A DNA stretch of 13,704 nucleotides from Betaproteobacteria bacterium. GTDB lineage: Bacteria > Pseudomonadota > Gammaproteobacteria > Burkholderiales > Burkholderiaceae. Made by a program: the position numbers and the translations under genes. Shown one piece after another: positions 1 to 7,408 of this stretch. The stretch is taken from contig RFXC01000106.1 of the NCBI GenBank assembly GCA_009921765.1, positions 1 to 13,704 on the forward strand, read 5' to 3'. The notes under the pieces are model-generated. The model was not told the origin of the DNA. It saw only the letters and a program-made list of their open reading frames with translations, and made no database searches. The number at the start of each line of letters is the position of its first letter. Within the stretch, counting starts at the first letter, position 1.

Positions 1-109
1 CAAGGACGCCTTCATCGCCGCCAGTCGGAGCACCTATGAGGAGTTCGGCAAGGAAGTGGCCGGCGCCAAAGCACTGATCGACAAGGCCGTTGCCTTGGGA
101 CGCCCCTGA
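1..109 (+). CDS. TRAP transporter substrate-binding protein, DctP-like (3' end only)
   Basis: Only the last 35 codons are in the window, read from base 2 to a TGA at 107-109. The fragment is charged and helical, with motifs such as STYEEFGKEV and ALIDKAVALG. This resembles the C-terminal helix of periplasmic DctP-family binding proteins, but it is too short to prove the family by itself. The call rests mainly on context: the next two genes, 2 and 15 bases further on, are the small and large TRAP membrane subunits, and the P-Q-M order is the usual one. The protein would capture an organic acid in the periplasm and hand it to the QM permease. The signal peptide and ligand-binding residues lie outside the window, so the substrate is unknown. 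Confidence 0.72.
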   Translation, partial: KDAFIAASRSTYEEFGKEVAGAKALIDKAVALGRP

Positions 110-111
110 CC

Positions 112-648
112 ATGCACCCCACCGTTGCACCCTCGCACCCCTTGGTCCGATTCCGCGAACGCTATGCGCTTGGCCTCGAGCGCCTGGTCATCCTTCTGAT
201 GGTAGTCCTCGCAGGCGAAGTCGTGCTGGGGGTGTTCATGCGTGCCATTGGACGCCCGCTCGTCTGGTATGACGAAATGGCATCGGTGCTCCTTGCGTGG
301 CTCACCTTCTACGGGTCAGCGCTCGCCTCAGCCCGACGCGCGCACATTGGCTGCCCGGAGTTGGTCGACCAGTTGTCCGCGGGGCCACGCCGAGCCTTCG
401 CCCTGGTATCCCAGATCATGGTGATCGCGTTTTTCGCGCTGGTCGGATGGGTGGGCGCAGACATTCTGCCGATTCTCGCGGACGAAATGCTGGTGAGTGT
501 GCCGTGGCTCTCGGCAGCCATGGTGCAGTCGGTGATTCCGGTATCGGCCGCGCTCATTCTGGTGGCCGAGTTCCTGAACCTCATCGACCTGATTCGCGCC
601 CAACCCGCTGATCGAACAGCTTCGTCGCTCGCCGACGGGCTGCACTAG
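112..648 (+). CDS. dctQ: TRAP transporter small permease subunit (DctQ family)
   Basis: A 178-residue inner-membrane protein, a typical size for DctQ. It has about four hydrophobic segments, near residues 21-45, 55-75, 95-118 and 135-160. The family pattern is visible in the first half: an arginine at the end of helix 1 (VFMRAIGR), then WYDE, then LAWLTFYGSALASARRAHIG, ending in the conserved histidine. DctQ forms a complex with DctM and is needed for Na+- or H+-driven uptake of substrate delivered by DctP. The ATG lies 2 bases after the upstream TGA, which suggests translational coupling. No strong Shine-Dalgarno sequence is visible, only a weak GGGA. The substrate cannot be assigned: TRAP systems carry C4-dicarboxylates, sialic acid, keto acids, ectoine and others. 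Confidence 0.9.
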   Translation: MHPTVAPSHPLVRFRERYALGLERLVILLMVVLAGEVVLGVFMRAIGRPLVWYDEMASVLLAWLTFYGSALASARRAHIGCPELVDQLSAGPRRAFALVSQIMVIAFFALVGWVGADILPILADEMLVSVPWLSAAMVQSVIPVSAALILVAEFLNLIDLIRAQPADRTASSLADGLH

Positions 649-661
649 CCGGGAGCACTTC

Positions 662-1948
662 ATGGGCACCATGTTCCTTTTGTTTGCGGCGGTCCTGCTG
701 CTGGTTCTGATCAACGTTCCTATCGCAGTGTCGCTTGGCATCGTCTCGGTCACCGCCATGCTGGTCACTCAGGGAACCGATTCCCTGCCCAATGTCGCCC
801 TGGTCATCTACAACGGCGCCACCAACTTCCCGCTCCTCGCCATTCCGTTGTTCATTCTGGCGGGCGCCATCATGAACGCCTCAGGTATTTCACAGCGCCT
901 GATCGCGTTTGCAGGTGCGCTGTTTGGTTGGGTTCGGGGGGGCCTCGCGCATGTATCGATCGGCGCCTCGTTGTTCTTCGCCGAGATCTCGGGCTCGGCT
1001 GTGGCCGATGTGGCCGCGCTGGGCTCGATCCTCATCCCGGGCATGAAAGAAAAAGGCTACCCGGCCCCCTATGCGGCAGCCGCGATGTCGTCGGCCGCAA
1101 CACTCGCAGTGATCATTCCGCCGTCCATTCCCATGATCCTTTACGCGGTCATGGCTGAAGCCTCTGTCGTTCAGCTGTTTGTCGCCGGGATCGTGCCCGG
1201 CCTCATTGGCGCGTTTGGACTCATGCTGATGGCAAGCTGGCTCGCGCACCGCTACAACCTGCCCAGCGATGAACGCTTCTCGCTCGCTCGCGTGGCACAA
1301 ACCGGACGCCGCGCATTCTGGGCATTTCTCCTTCCCATCATCATTCTGGGGGGCATCTTCGGCGGTATCGTCACTGCCACCGAAGGCGCGGCGCTCGCAG
1401 TCGTTGCTGCGCTGTTCGTGGGCCTGCTGATCTATCGCGAGCTCAACCTCAAGACATTGCGCGCCGCCATCGTCGAGGGCGGCATCCAGACCGCCGTCGT
1501 GATGTTGCTGGTTGCCACCAGCGCGCTCCTTGGCGCCTACCTCACCGAAATGCAGTCGCCTCAGGCGCTCGCCCGCGCAGTGTCCGACTTCACGAGCAAC
1601 AAGTGGCTGGTGCTCGCGCTCCTCAACGTACTGTTTCTGTTCCTGGGCATGTTTCTGCATTCTGCTGCCGCCATTATTCTGGTGGTGCCCATAGTCATGC
1701 CACTGGTGCGCGCCGCAGGCATCGACCCCGTCCATTTCGGGCTGATCGTCACGATCAACCTGGGTATCGGTCAGCAGACACCGCCGGTTGCCAGCGTGCT
1801 GATGGTGGCAAGCTCCATCGCCCGCGCCTCGGTGTGGGATGTCACACGGGTCAATGTCTGGTTCATCGGCGTTTTGCTGGTGGTGCTGATGCTGGTCACC
1901 TACGTGCCGATCACCGGTATGGGTCTGGTCGAAGCGTTTTACCGCTAA
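662..1948 (+). CDS. dctM: TRAP transporter large permease subunit (DctM family)
   Basis: A 428-residue polytopic membrane protein, full length for DctM (usually about 425-430). Family signatures are clear: SGSAVADVAALG at residues 110-121, IIPPSIPMILY at 151-161, TATEGAALAV at 238-247 and NLGIGQQTPP at 366-375. It is the ion-coupled translocation subunit, working with the DctQ subunit encoded 13 bases upstream and the DctP-like protein before that. A GGGAG sequence 7 bases before the ATG is a good ribosome binding site. The TAA stop (1946-1948) overlaps the stop of the convergent tctA gene, and a perfect GC hairpin begins 5 bases after it. No key motif is missing and no frameshift is seen. 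Confidence 0.95.
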   Translation: MGTMFLLFAAVLLLVLINVPIAVSLGIVSVTAMLVTQGTDSLPNVALVIYNGATNFPLLAIPLFILAGAIMNASGISQRLIAFAGALFGWVRGGLAHVSIGASLFFAEISGSAVADVAALGSILIPGMKEKGYPAPYAAAAMSSAATLAVIIPPSIPMILYAVMAEASVVQLFVAGIVPGLIGAFGLMLMASWLAHRYNLPSDERFSLARVAQTGRRAFWAFLLPIIILGGIFGGIVTATEGAALAVVAALFVGLLIYRELNLKTLRAAIVEGGIQTAVVMLLVATSALLGAYLTEMQSPQALARAVSDFTSNKWLVLALLNVLFLFLGMFLHSAAAIILVVPIVMPLVRAAGIDPVHFGLIVTINLGIGQQTPPVASVLMVASSIARASVWDVTRVNVWFIGVLLVVLMLVTYVPITGMGLVEAFYR

Positions 1949-3408
1949 CCACGCGGCGCGGCCCGGCCGCGCCGCCATCCCAGCCAGCCCGACACGCTCC
2001 ACACCAGGAGCACCAGCACGGCAAGGCCCGCCGCGATCGGGCGCTCCACGAAGGCAAGCAGATTGCCATCGGCCTTGATCATCGAGCGGATGAAGTGCTC
2101 TTCCAGCATGGTGCCAAGCAGCATGCCCAGAATGGCTGGTGCGATCGGGAAGCCGTGGGTTTCCAGAAACCAGCCGATCAACCCGGCCGCCACCAGAATC
2201 CAGAGATCAAAGGGCGAGTTGTTGATCGCAAAAGCGCCCACCACGCAGAACAGCAGAATCACCGGCATCAGCAGGTTTCGTGGCGTCCGAAGCAGCCGCG
2301 CAGCCACCTTGATGCACAGCCAGCCGAGCGGCAGCATCAACAGGTTCGCAATGATGAACAGCAGAAACACCGCGTAGATACTCGACGGGTTGTTGATGAA
2401 GATGGTCGGCCCGGGGTTCAGGTTCTTCATGTAAAGCACACCAATCACGATCGCCGTGATCGAGTCGCCGGGTATGCCGAATACCAGCGCTGGAATCCAG
2501 GCGCCCGCGAGTGCGCTGTTGTTGGCTGCTCCCGCTTCCACCAGCCCCTCGGGATGCCCGGTCCCGAATTTTTCCGGCTCTTTCGAAAAACGCCGGCTCA
2601 TTGCGTACGACATCCAGGCCGCAATATCGGCCCCTGCGCCAGGCAGGGCGCCAATCACCGTGCCGAGTGAACTGCCCCGCAGCGTCTGCACCGGATACCG
2701 GCGAATCATGGCGCCCATGCCACGAAACACCGAACCCACCTGGCGACTGACGGCAGCGAGCGGATTCGCGTCCAGGCTGAAGCGAAGCACCTCGCTCACG
2801 GCAAAGAGACCGATCATTGCCGGAATCAGGCTCACGCCGCTCAGCAGATCAGGCGAATCAAACGTGAACCGGGGGTGGGCAGCCGGATTCTCAAGCCCGA
2901 CACAACCGAGCAGCAGGCCGAGGAACAGGGTGATCATGCCCTTCAGCGGCGCATCGCCACTCACGAACACGGCGCAGGTGAGACCCAGGAGCACCAGCCA
3001 GAAATACTCGAACGAGCTGAATTGCAGCGCCGCAGCGGCAAGCGCTGGCGCCGCCAGAATGAGCACCGCGGTGCCGAACAGCCCGCCTATTACCGAAAAG
3101 ACCAGCGACACACCCAGCGCTGTCTCGGCGTACCCCTTGGTCGTCATGCGATAGGTTTCATCGACATACGCAGCCGATGCCGGCGTACCAGGAATTCGGA
3201 CCAGACACCCGGGAATGTCGCCCGCGAAAATGGCCATGGCGGTTGCTGTCACCATGGCCGCAACCGCCGGAATCGGCGGCAGAAAGAACGTGATGGGCAC
3301 CAGGAGTGCGGTGGCCATTGTGGCGGTCAATCCCGGCACTGCCCCCACAAAGAGGCCAAACAGCGAGGCGAGCACCATCACGACCAGAGTCTGGAGGTTG
3401 AACACCAT
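1945..3408 (-). CDS. tctA: Tripartite tricarboxylate transporter large permease TctA
   Basis: A 487-residue membrane protein with about 11-12 hydrophobic segments, the large transmembrane subunit of a TTT family transporter. Conserved features include GLFVGAVPGLTATMA at residues 18-32, DIPGCLVRIPGTPASA at 64-79, IGALPGAGADIAAW at 252-265, EGLVEAGAANNS at 287-298 and FGIPGDS at 310-316. It would translocate a carboxylate delivered by TctC, together with TctB. The first ATG (3406-3408) has no Shine-Dalgarno and gives an N-terminus about ten residues shorter than I expect for the family. Nine codons upstream an ATC (3433-3435) sits 7 bases after a GGAG, and the residues between resemble a TctA start, so the true start may be 3435. 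The stop overlaps that of dctM on the other strand. The substrate is unknown. Confidence 0.93.
   Translation of the reverse strand: MVFNLQTLVVMVLASLFGLFVGAVPGLTATMATALLVPITFFLPPIPAVAAMVTATAMAIFAGDIPGCLVRIPGTPASAAYVDETYRMTTKGYAETALGVSLVFSVIGGLFGTAVLILAAPALAAAALQFSSFEYFWLVLLGLTCAVFVSGDAPLKGMITLFLGLLLGCVGLENPAAHPRFTFDSPDLLSGVSLIPAMIGLFAVSEVLRFSLDANPLAAVSRQVGSVFRGMGAMIRRYPVQTLRGSSLGTVIGALPGAGADIAAWMSYAMSRRFSKEPEKFGTGHPEGLVEAGAANNSALAGAWIPALVFGIPGDSITAIVIGVLYMKNLNPGPTIFINNPSSIYAVFLLFIIANLLMLPLGWLCIKVAARLLRTPRNLLMPVILLFCVVGAFAINNSPFDLWILVAAGLIGWFLETHGFPIAPAILGMLLGTMLEEHFIRSMIKADGNLLAFVERPIAAGLAVLVLLVWSVSGWLGWRRGRAAPRG
1953..1975. terminator. GC-rich perfect hairpin at the dctM/tctA convergence
   Basis: A 10-bp perfect inverted repeat (1953-1962 with 1966-1975) around a 3-base loop, starting 5 bases after the dctM stop and lying inside the last codons of tctA. 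There is no T-run after it in either direction, so it is not a canonical intrinsic terminator. It may slow polymerase or protect the dctM mRNA 3' end, or serve both converging transcripts. Alternatively the palindrome may be a by-product of the Arg/Ala-rich tctA C-terminus in GC-rich DNA. Confidence 0.4.
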
Positions 3409-3442
3409 CTGAAAGGCGGTCCAGAGGGCGTCGATGTCAGCG

Positions 3443-3446
3443 CTCC
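3443..3446 (-). promoter_or_regulatory. Candidate ribosome binding site for tctA pointing to an AUC start
   Basis: On the minus strand a GGAG lies 7 bases before an ATC codon (3433-3435) that is in frame with tctA. No ATG, GTG or TTG lies between this site and the tctB stop, and the annotated ATG at 3408 has no comparable site in front of it. The motif could be chance, but spacing and frame fit initiation at AUC. Confidence 0.35.
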
Positions 3447-3462
3447 GGTGATCGGGATCGGG

Positions 3463-3972
3463 TCACCATACCCACCCGGACAGCAAGCCCCAGGGCAGCG
3501 GCACCTTGAGGAGCTTGTAAAACGCGGTGTGAACCACCAGGGTCGAGACCGCTGCAACCGGCGCGATCCAGGCGAGCCGGACCCGATAGGCCGCAAACAG
3601 CACGCACAGCATCAGGAAGGCCGTGATGATGAAACCCAGCCTGTCCACCCAGGCCACATAACCGATCAGGGTGGCCACGGTTGCGGCAAAGGGCAACCAG
3701 CGGCGCGCGGCCGGGCCCGCGAGGCCGGTAGCGGCCGGGTCGCCTGCCTCCCCAGCGTTCCCGCTGAACGCGGCCGCCCGCCTGCCGGATCGAAATGCCG
3801 ATGCGATCAGCAGCACCGACGCCACGGCCAGACCCGCAGCAATCAGCCCCGGAAAGAGCGCCGGGCCATACGGCTGGCCTGGCGCAGGCGGGAAGTCGCG
3901 GATATGCCAGAGCACCGCGCCCGCAAGCGCCAGGAACGCCGCGCCGATCGGCGCGTCGCCAAGTCGCGCCAT
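3463..3972 (-). CDS. tctB: Tripartite tricarboxylate transporter small subunit TctB (DUF1468)
   Basis: A 169-residue protein with four hydrophobic segments (about residues 7-23, 38-60, 90-110 and 112-160, the last region probably two helices). It has the TctB-type motif GPALFPGLIA at 36-45 after the first helix. The middle loop (about 61-90) is rich in Gly, Ala and Arg and is probably cytoplasmic and unstructured. TctB is the poorly conserved small membrane partner of TctA. The ATG lies 6 bases after the tctC stop, so translation is probably coupled. Its TGA stop (3463-3465) is in the same reading frame as tctA, with 18 sense codons between the stop and the tctA ATG. The assignment rests on topology, motif and position between tctC and tctA. 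Confidence 0.9.
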   Translation of the reverse strand: MARLGDAPIGAAFLALAGAVLWHIRDFPPAPGQPYGPALFPGLIAAGLAVASVLLIASAFRSGRRAAAFSGNAGEAGDPAATGLAGPAARRWLPFAATVATLIGYVAWVDRLGFIITAFLMLCVLFAAYRVRLAWIAPVAAVSTLVVHTAFYKLLKVPLPWGLLSGWVW

Positions 3973-3978
3973 ACCAAA

Positions 3979-4950
3979 CTACTTCGCGAGGCCGACCGCT
4001 TTCATGACCTCACCCTTGGCCGCGTCGTCTCGTGCCATGAAGGCTGCAAAATCGGCAGGGCCGGCCCACATTTCGCCAAACCCACGGGCGGCAAGGAAGT
4101 CCTTGTAGGCCTTGGAATCGTAGATCTGCTTGACGGCGGAGGCCAGGCGATCGACGACGTCCTTGGGCATGCCCTTGGGCCCTGCAACCCCGCGCCATGC
4201 GCCATTGGTCCAACTGCTCCCGACCGATTTCAGGAGTGGGACCTGGGGGAAGAGGCCGTCGGGCTTGTCGGCCATCAGCACAATGGCCCGGACCTTCCCG
4301 GCTTCGATCAGCGAGCGGCCTTCGGGAAGCGACGCCGACACCAGATCCACGCCGCCTGCCGCGAGATCCTGCAGACCCGGTGCCGCCCCCTGGCTGGGCA
4401 CCCAGGCGACGGCATTGCCGGCAAGCTTTGCATCGACCAGCCAGCCCGCGAGCCCCAGATGCCAGATGCCCCCCTGCCCGGTTCCGCTCGCCTTCAGCTT
4501 GCCAGGGTTGGCACGCGCAGCGTCGAGCAGGGCCTTCGCGTCCTTGATGGGCGAATCGGCCCGCACCATCACCGCGTTGGGATCGAAATTGACCAGGGCA
4601 ATGGCGGTAAATTCGTTATGGCTCAGCTTGGTCAGGCCAGCGTGCCGCATCATGCCGATCTCGACCGTGATGAGGCCAACCGTATAGCCGTCGGCAGGCG
4701 CCGACGCGATGGCCTGATGGCCCACCACGCCGCTTCCGCCCGTGCGGTTGACCACGTTGACGGGTTGCTTCAGCGCCTTCTCGAGCTCGGCGGCAACGAA
4801 GCGTGCGACCGCATCGGTGCCTCCTCCCGCTCCCCAGGGAACGATCATGGTGATGGGGCGATCAGGATAGGCGGCGATCGCAGGCGCAGATAGCAGCGTG
4901 GAGGCGGCAAGCGCTGCACCCGCCAGCGCGCCGAGCAGGCGTCGTTTCAT
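3979..4950 (-). CDS. tctC: Tripartite tricarboxylate transporter substrate-binding protein TctC (Bug family)
   Basis: A 323-residue periplasmic binding protein of normal Bug/TctC length. Residues 1-27 form a Sec signal peptide: MKRR, a hydrophobic stretch, then APAIAA before YPDRPI. The mature start YPDRPITMIVPWGAGGGTD is diagnostic of the family, as is NRTGGSGVVG at 68-77, part of the loop that contacts the ligand carboxylate. A good ribosome binding site (GGAGA) lies about 6 bases before the ATG. It heads the tctC-tctB-tctA set and would deliver its ligand to TctB/TctA. Bug proteins are hugely expanded in Burkholderiales and bind diverse carboxylates or amides, so the ligand cannot be named. 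Here the gene does sit beside its own permease genes, unlike many orphan Bug genes. Confidence 0.95.
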   Translation of the reverse strand: MKRRLLGALAGAALAASTLLSAPAIAAYPDRPITMIVPWGAGGGTDAVARFVAAELEKALKQPVNVVNRTGGSGVVGHQAIASAPADGYTVGLITVEIGMMRHAGLTKLSHNEFTAIALVNFDPNAVMVRADSPIKDAKALLDAARANPGKLKASGTGQGGIWHLGLAGWLVDAKLAGNAVAWVPSQGAAPGLQDLAAGGVDLVSASLPEGRSLIEAGKVRAIVLMADKPDGLFPQVPLLKSVGSSWTNGAWRGVAGPKGMPKDVVDRLASAVKQIYDSKAYKDFLAARGFGEMWAGPADFAAFMARDDAAKGEVMKAVGLAK

Positions 4951-4988
4951 GAAGGTCTCCGATGTTATTAGGATCGATCTGCTCGCGG

Positions 4989-5013
4989 TCTGGCCCGGGC
5001 TAAGCCCGGCAGA
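4989..5013. repeat. Inverted repeat between upp and tctC
   Basis: A 6-bp perfect stem (CCGGGC 4995-5000 with GCCCGG 5004-5009) closes a 3-base loop. It is extended by 4 more pairs (4989-4992 with 5010-5013) after a 2-base bulge. No T-run follows in either direction, so this is at best a weak, non-canonical terminator for upp or a leader hairpin in the tctC mRNA. Confidence 0.35.
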
Positions 5014-5025
5014 TCACGGCGATTC

Positions 5026-5054
5026 ATTGTAAGTCGACCCCGGCAACGATGAAA
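5026..5054 (-). promoter_or_regulatory. Weak candidate promoter for tctCBA
   Basis: On the minus strand TACAAT (5026-5031, five of six matches to the -10 consensus) lies 17 bases after TTTCAT (5049-5054), a poor -35 match. Transcription would begin near 5019, giving a leader of about 70 bases that contains the inverted repeat at 4989-5013. The 130-base gap after upp makes a separate tctC promoter plausible. The -35 is too weak to rely on, and an activator may be required. Confidence 0.3.
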
Positions 5055-5081
5055 GCGTTACCTGTCCGACGCTGGCAGACC

Positions 5082-5714
5082 TTACTTCGTCCCGAAGATC
5101 CGGTCACCTGCATCGCCAAGCCCGGGCACGATGTAGCCATGCTCGTTCAACTCCCGGTCGATCGCAGCCGTGTAAACCGGGATATCGGGATGATGCCGGT
5201 GGAAATTGGCCAGTCCCTCAGGCGCGGCAAGCAGGCACACAAACCTGATTGACCGCGGTCCGGTCGCCCGCACCCGATCAACCGCCGCCACCGCCGAGTT
5301 ACCGGTAGCAAGCATCGGGTCGAGCACGATGACATCGCGCTCCTCCATGTCCTGCGGCACCTTGAAGTAATACTCGACCGCATTGAGCGTGGCGGGATCG
5401 CGGAACAGTCCCACGTGACCGACGCGTGCGCTCGGCACGACGTCAAGCATCCCGTCCAGAAACCCCTGCCCTGCCCGCATGATGGCGAGCAGCACGATTT
5501 TCTTGCCATCAATCACCGGCGCCAGCATGGTCTCGAGCGGGGTTTCGATGCTGATTTCCTGAACCGGCATCTCCCGCAACACCTCATACGCCATCAGCAT
5601 CCCGATCTCGTGCAACAGCCGCCGGAAGCTGTTGGTGCTGGTGTCCTTGCGACGCATCAGCGTGAGCTTGTGCTGGATCAGGGGATGCTTCAGATGGTGA
5701 ACGGCATGCGACAT
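5082..5714 (-). CDS. upp: Uracil phosphoribosyltransferase
   Basis: A 210-residue cytoplasmic enzyme that joins uracil to PRPP to make UMP in pyrimidine salvage. The PRPP-binding loop is [12 protein letters not shown] at 130-141, and the C-terminal uracil-binding segment is [12 protein letters not shown] at 194-205, with the usual end IFGTK. The fit to E. coli Upp is close over the whole length. I chose the ATG at 5714 because a GGAGAAG sits about 9 bases before it and because the N-terminus ([13 protein letters not shown]) then matches the family. An upstream in-frame TTG at 5747 would add 11 residues but has no clear ribosome binding site. The gene lies 57 bases downstream of the second ABC permease gene on the same strand, with no terminator between, so it may be the last gene of that operon. 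Confidence 0.97.
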   Translation of the reverse strand: MSHAVHHLKHPLIQHKLTLMRRKDTSTNSFRRLLHEIGMLMAYEVLREMPVQEISIETPLETMLAPVIDGKKIVLLAIMRAGQGFLDGMLDVVPSARVGHVGLFRDPATLNAVEYYFKVPQDMEERDVIVLDPMLATGNSAVAAVDRVRATGPRSIRFVCLLAAPEGLANFHRHHPDIPVYTAAIDRELNEHGYIVPGLGDAGDRIFGTK

Positions 5715-5720
5715 GGGCAG

Positions 5721-5727
5721 CTTCTCC
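5721..5727 (-). promoter_or_regulatory. Ribosome binding site that decides the upp start
   Basis: GGAGAAG on the minus strand, 6 bases (counted from the last G) before the ATG at 5712-5714. It favours this ATG over the in-frame TTG at 5747. Confidence 0.6.
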
Positions 5728-5771
5728 AGATTGGCGTCAAACGGCAAGGCATCGTGCAGGCTGGGCGGCGC

Positions 5772-6560
5772 TCATCCGAACCGCAACGAGCGCAGCCCCA
5801 CTGTGCGATCAATGATCAGCACCACCAGCAGCGTCATCACGATGCTCACGCTCGACACGGCCGCAGCAGTGGGATCGAAGTCCCAGCGCAGGTAATCAAA
5901 CAACTGAAGGGGAAGCGTCGTCATCCCCACGCCCTTCAGCAGCAGCGACAGATTGAACAGATCAAACGAAATGATGAACGCGAACAACGCCCCGGTGATG
6001 AGCCCGGGCTTGATGAGGGGCAGCGTGATGCGTCGAAAACAAACCCACGGGTTCGCGCCAAGACTGCGAGCCGCCTGCTCGATAGAGCGGTCGAAGTTGT
6101 AGAGCGAGGCACTGACGTTGATGAAGACATAGGGCAGCGTGATCAGGGTGTGGCCAATGAGCAACCCCGCCATGGTGCGGGTGCCCACACCCGTGGCATA
6201 AAGAAAAAACAGCAGTGCAATGGCTGTGAGAATTTCCGGAAGCATCAGCGGCATCATGAGCAGCAACCGAAGCCGGTCACGCCAGGGGCCCGCATATCGA
6301 ACAAAATACAGCGCGGCCGAAGTGCCGATCAGGGTTGAGACCACGGTAGCGACCGACGCCACAACCAGCGAGGTGCGCATCGCCCTGATGAATCCTTCAT
6401 TGGAAAACAGCGCGCCATACCAGCGAAAGGACAGCCCCTGCGGCGGAAACGCGAGGAACTCGCCAGCATTCAGGGACATCAACACGATCAGAACAATGGG
6501 CGTGAGCAGAAAGACATACACCAGGCCGATGAAACCCAGAGCGAGCATGCGCAGCATCAT
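5772..6560 (-). CDS. ABC transporter permease (PotC/spermidine-type, second permease)
   Basis: A 262-residue inner-membrane permease with about six transmembrane segments. The ATPase-contact loop of binding-protein-dependent permeases is clear at residues 161-181: EQAARSLGANPWVCFRRITLP, matching the EAA---G---I-LP pattern. The ATG at 6560 overlaps the TGA of the preceding permease as ATGA, and this start gives the expected N-terminal helix right after MMLRML. A longer in-frame reading up to 6662 only overlaps the upstream gene and is rejected. It would form a heterodimer with the permease encoded just upstream. By family it belongs with PotB/PotC and FbpB-like transporters of polyamines, iron, thiamine or similar small solutes. 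The substrate is not determined. Confidence 0.93.
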   Translation of the reverse strand: MMLRMLALGFIGLVYVFLLTPIVLIVLMSLNAGEFLAFPPQGLSFRWYGALFSNEGFIRAMRTSLVVASVATVVSTLIGTSAALYFVRYAGPWRDRLRLLLMMPLMLPEILTAIALLFFLYATGVGTRTMAGLLIGHTLITLPYVFINVSASLYNFDRSIEQAARSLGANPWVCFRRITLPLIKPGLITGALFAFIISFDLFNLSLLLKGVGMTTLPLQLFDYLRWDFDPTAAAVSSVSIVMTLLVVLIIDRTVGLRSLRFG

Positions 6561-7408
6561 TCGAGCCCTCGCATCATCGGGCGACTCAGGCGCACAAAGA
6601 GCCACACCGCCACACCGCCAGTCGCGGCCAGCACCAGCGCAAGCGCCGCACCCGCCGGCCACCGGAAGTTATCGATCAACGCTTGGACCACCAGCACCGA
6701 CATGGTCTTCACCTGCGCACCACCCAGCATCACCGGGGTGACATACGCGCTGAGCGAGAGCACAAACACAAGAATGCAGCCCGCCTGAATGCCAGGCCAG
6801 CTGAGCGGGAGCCACACCCGCCGGAACACCTGAACCGGCGAGGCACCGAGCGATCGCGCCGCGAGCGCGAGATTCGGATCAATCGACTGGATGGCGCCAA
6901 TCAGCGGCAAAATCATGAAGGGCAGAAACACATGCACCAGCGCAAGCGTCACGCCAAAGCTGTTGTTCATGAGCGTGAGCGGCATGTCGATCAGCCCTAG
7001 CCCACGCAGCCACTGGTTGATAACCCCGTTGCCAGAGAGCAGGATCAACCAGCCAAAGCTTCTGACCACGACCCCCACCAGGAGCGGTGACAGTACAAAG
7101 ATGTAAAGCAGCCCCTTCCAGCGCGACGAGGTGCGCGCAAGGTGAAACGCAACCGGGTAGCCCAGCAGCGCGCAGATCAGGGTGGTCTTGAGACCCAGCC
7201 ATGCGGTATCGGCCAGCACGCCTAAAAAATAGGTATCGCCAAAGATTCGCGTGAAATTTGCCGGAGTGAAACCCGGGCCATACGGAGCGCCCACCGCGGG
7301 CGGCCGCAGACTCATCAACACGATATTGAGATACGGAAGCACCAGAAATACGCCAATCAGCACCAGCGCCGGCGCGATCAGCCAGATGCCTCGACGCCCG
7401 CCGCTCAT
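6557..7408 (-). CDS. ABC transporter permease (PotB/spermidine-type, first permease)
   Basis: A 283-residue inner-membrane permease with about six transmembrane segments. The EAA loop is at residues 182-201 (LAARSLGASPVQVFRRVWLP). The ATG at 7408 overlaps the TGA of the ATPase gene as ATGA, with a G-rich GGGGTGG just before it. A GTG nine codons upstream (7435) is also in frame but would overlap the ATPase gene by 31 bases, so I prefer the ATG. N-terminal residues (RRGIWLIAPALVLIGVFLVLPY) are typical of PotB-like permeases. It pairs with the following permease to form the membrane channel. Confidence 0.93.
   Translation of the reverse strand: MSGGRRGIWLIAPALVLIGVFLVLPYLNIVLMSLRPPAVGAPYGPGFTPANFTRIFGDTYFLGVLADTAWLGLKTTLICALLGYPVAFHLARTSSRWKGLLYIFVLSPLLVGVVVRSFGWLILLSGNGVINQWLRGLGLIDMPLTLMNNSFGVTLALVHVFLPFMILPLIGAIQSIDPNLALAARSLGASPVQVFRRVWLPLSWPGIQAGCILVFVLSLSAYVTPVMLGGAQVKTMSVLVVQALIDNFRWPAGAALALVLAATGGVAVWLFVRLSRPMMRGLE

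Noticed and set aside
890..2002. Long minus-strand open frame (370 codons) opposite dctM
   Set aside because: Its product is rich in His, Gln, Arg and Gly with no hydrophobic core or motif, the usual shadow of a GC-rich membrane protein gene. dctM on the plus strand carries clear family motifs.
2875..4893. Very long plus-strand open frame (672 codons) opposite tctA, tctB and tctC
   Set aside because: It spans three well-supported genes on the other strand, is compositionally extreme (Arg, His, Gln, Gly) and shows no domain. It is a GC-rich shadow.
5715..5747. Upstream TTG start for upp
   Set aside because: The ATG at 5714 has a good ribosome binding site and matches the family N-terminus; the TTG has neither.
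6561..6662. Longer N-terminus for the second ABC permease
   Set aside because: The extra 34 residues are Cys/Gly/Ala-rich, lie wholly inside the previous permease gene, and the ATGA overlap at 6560 gives a normal start.
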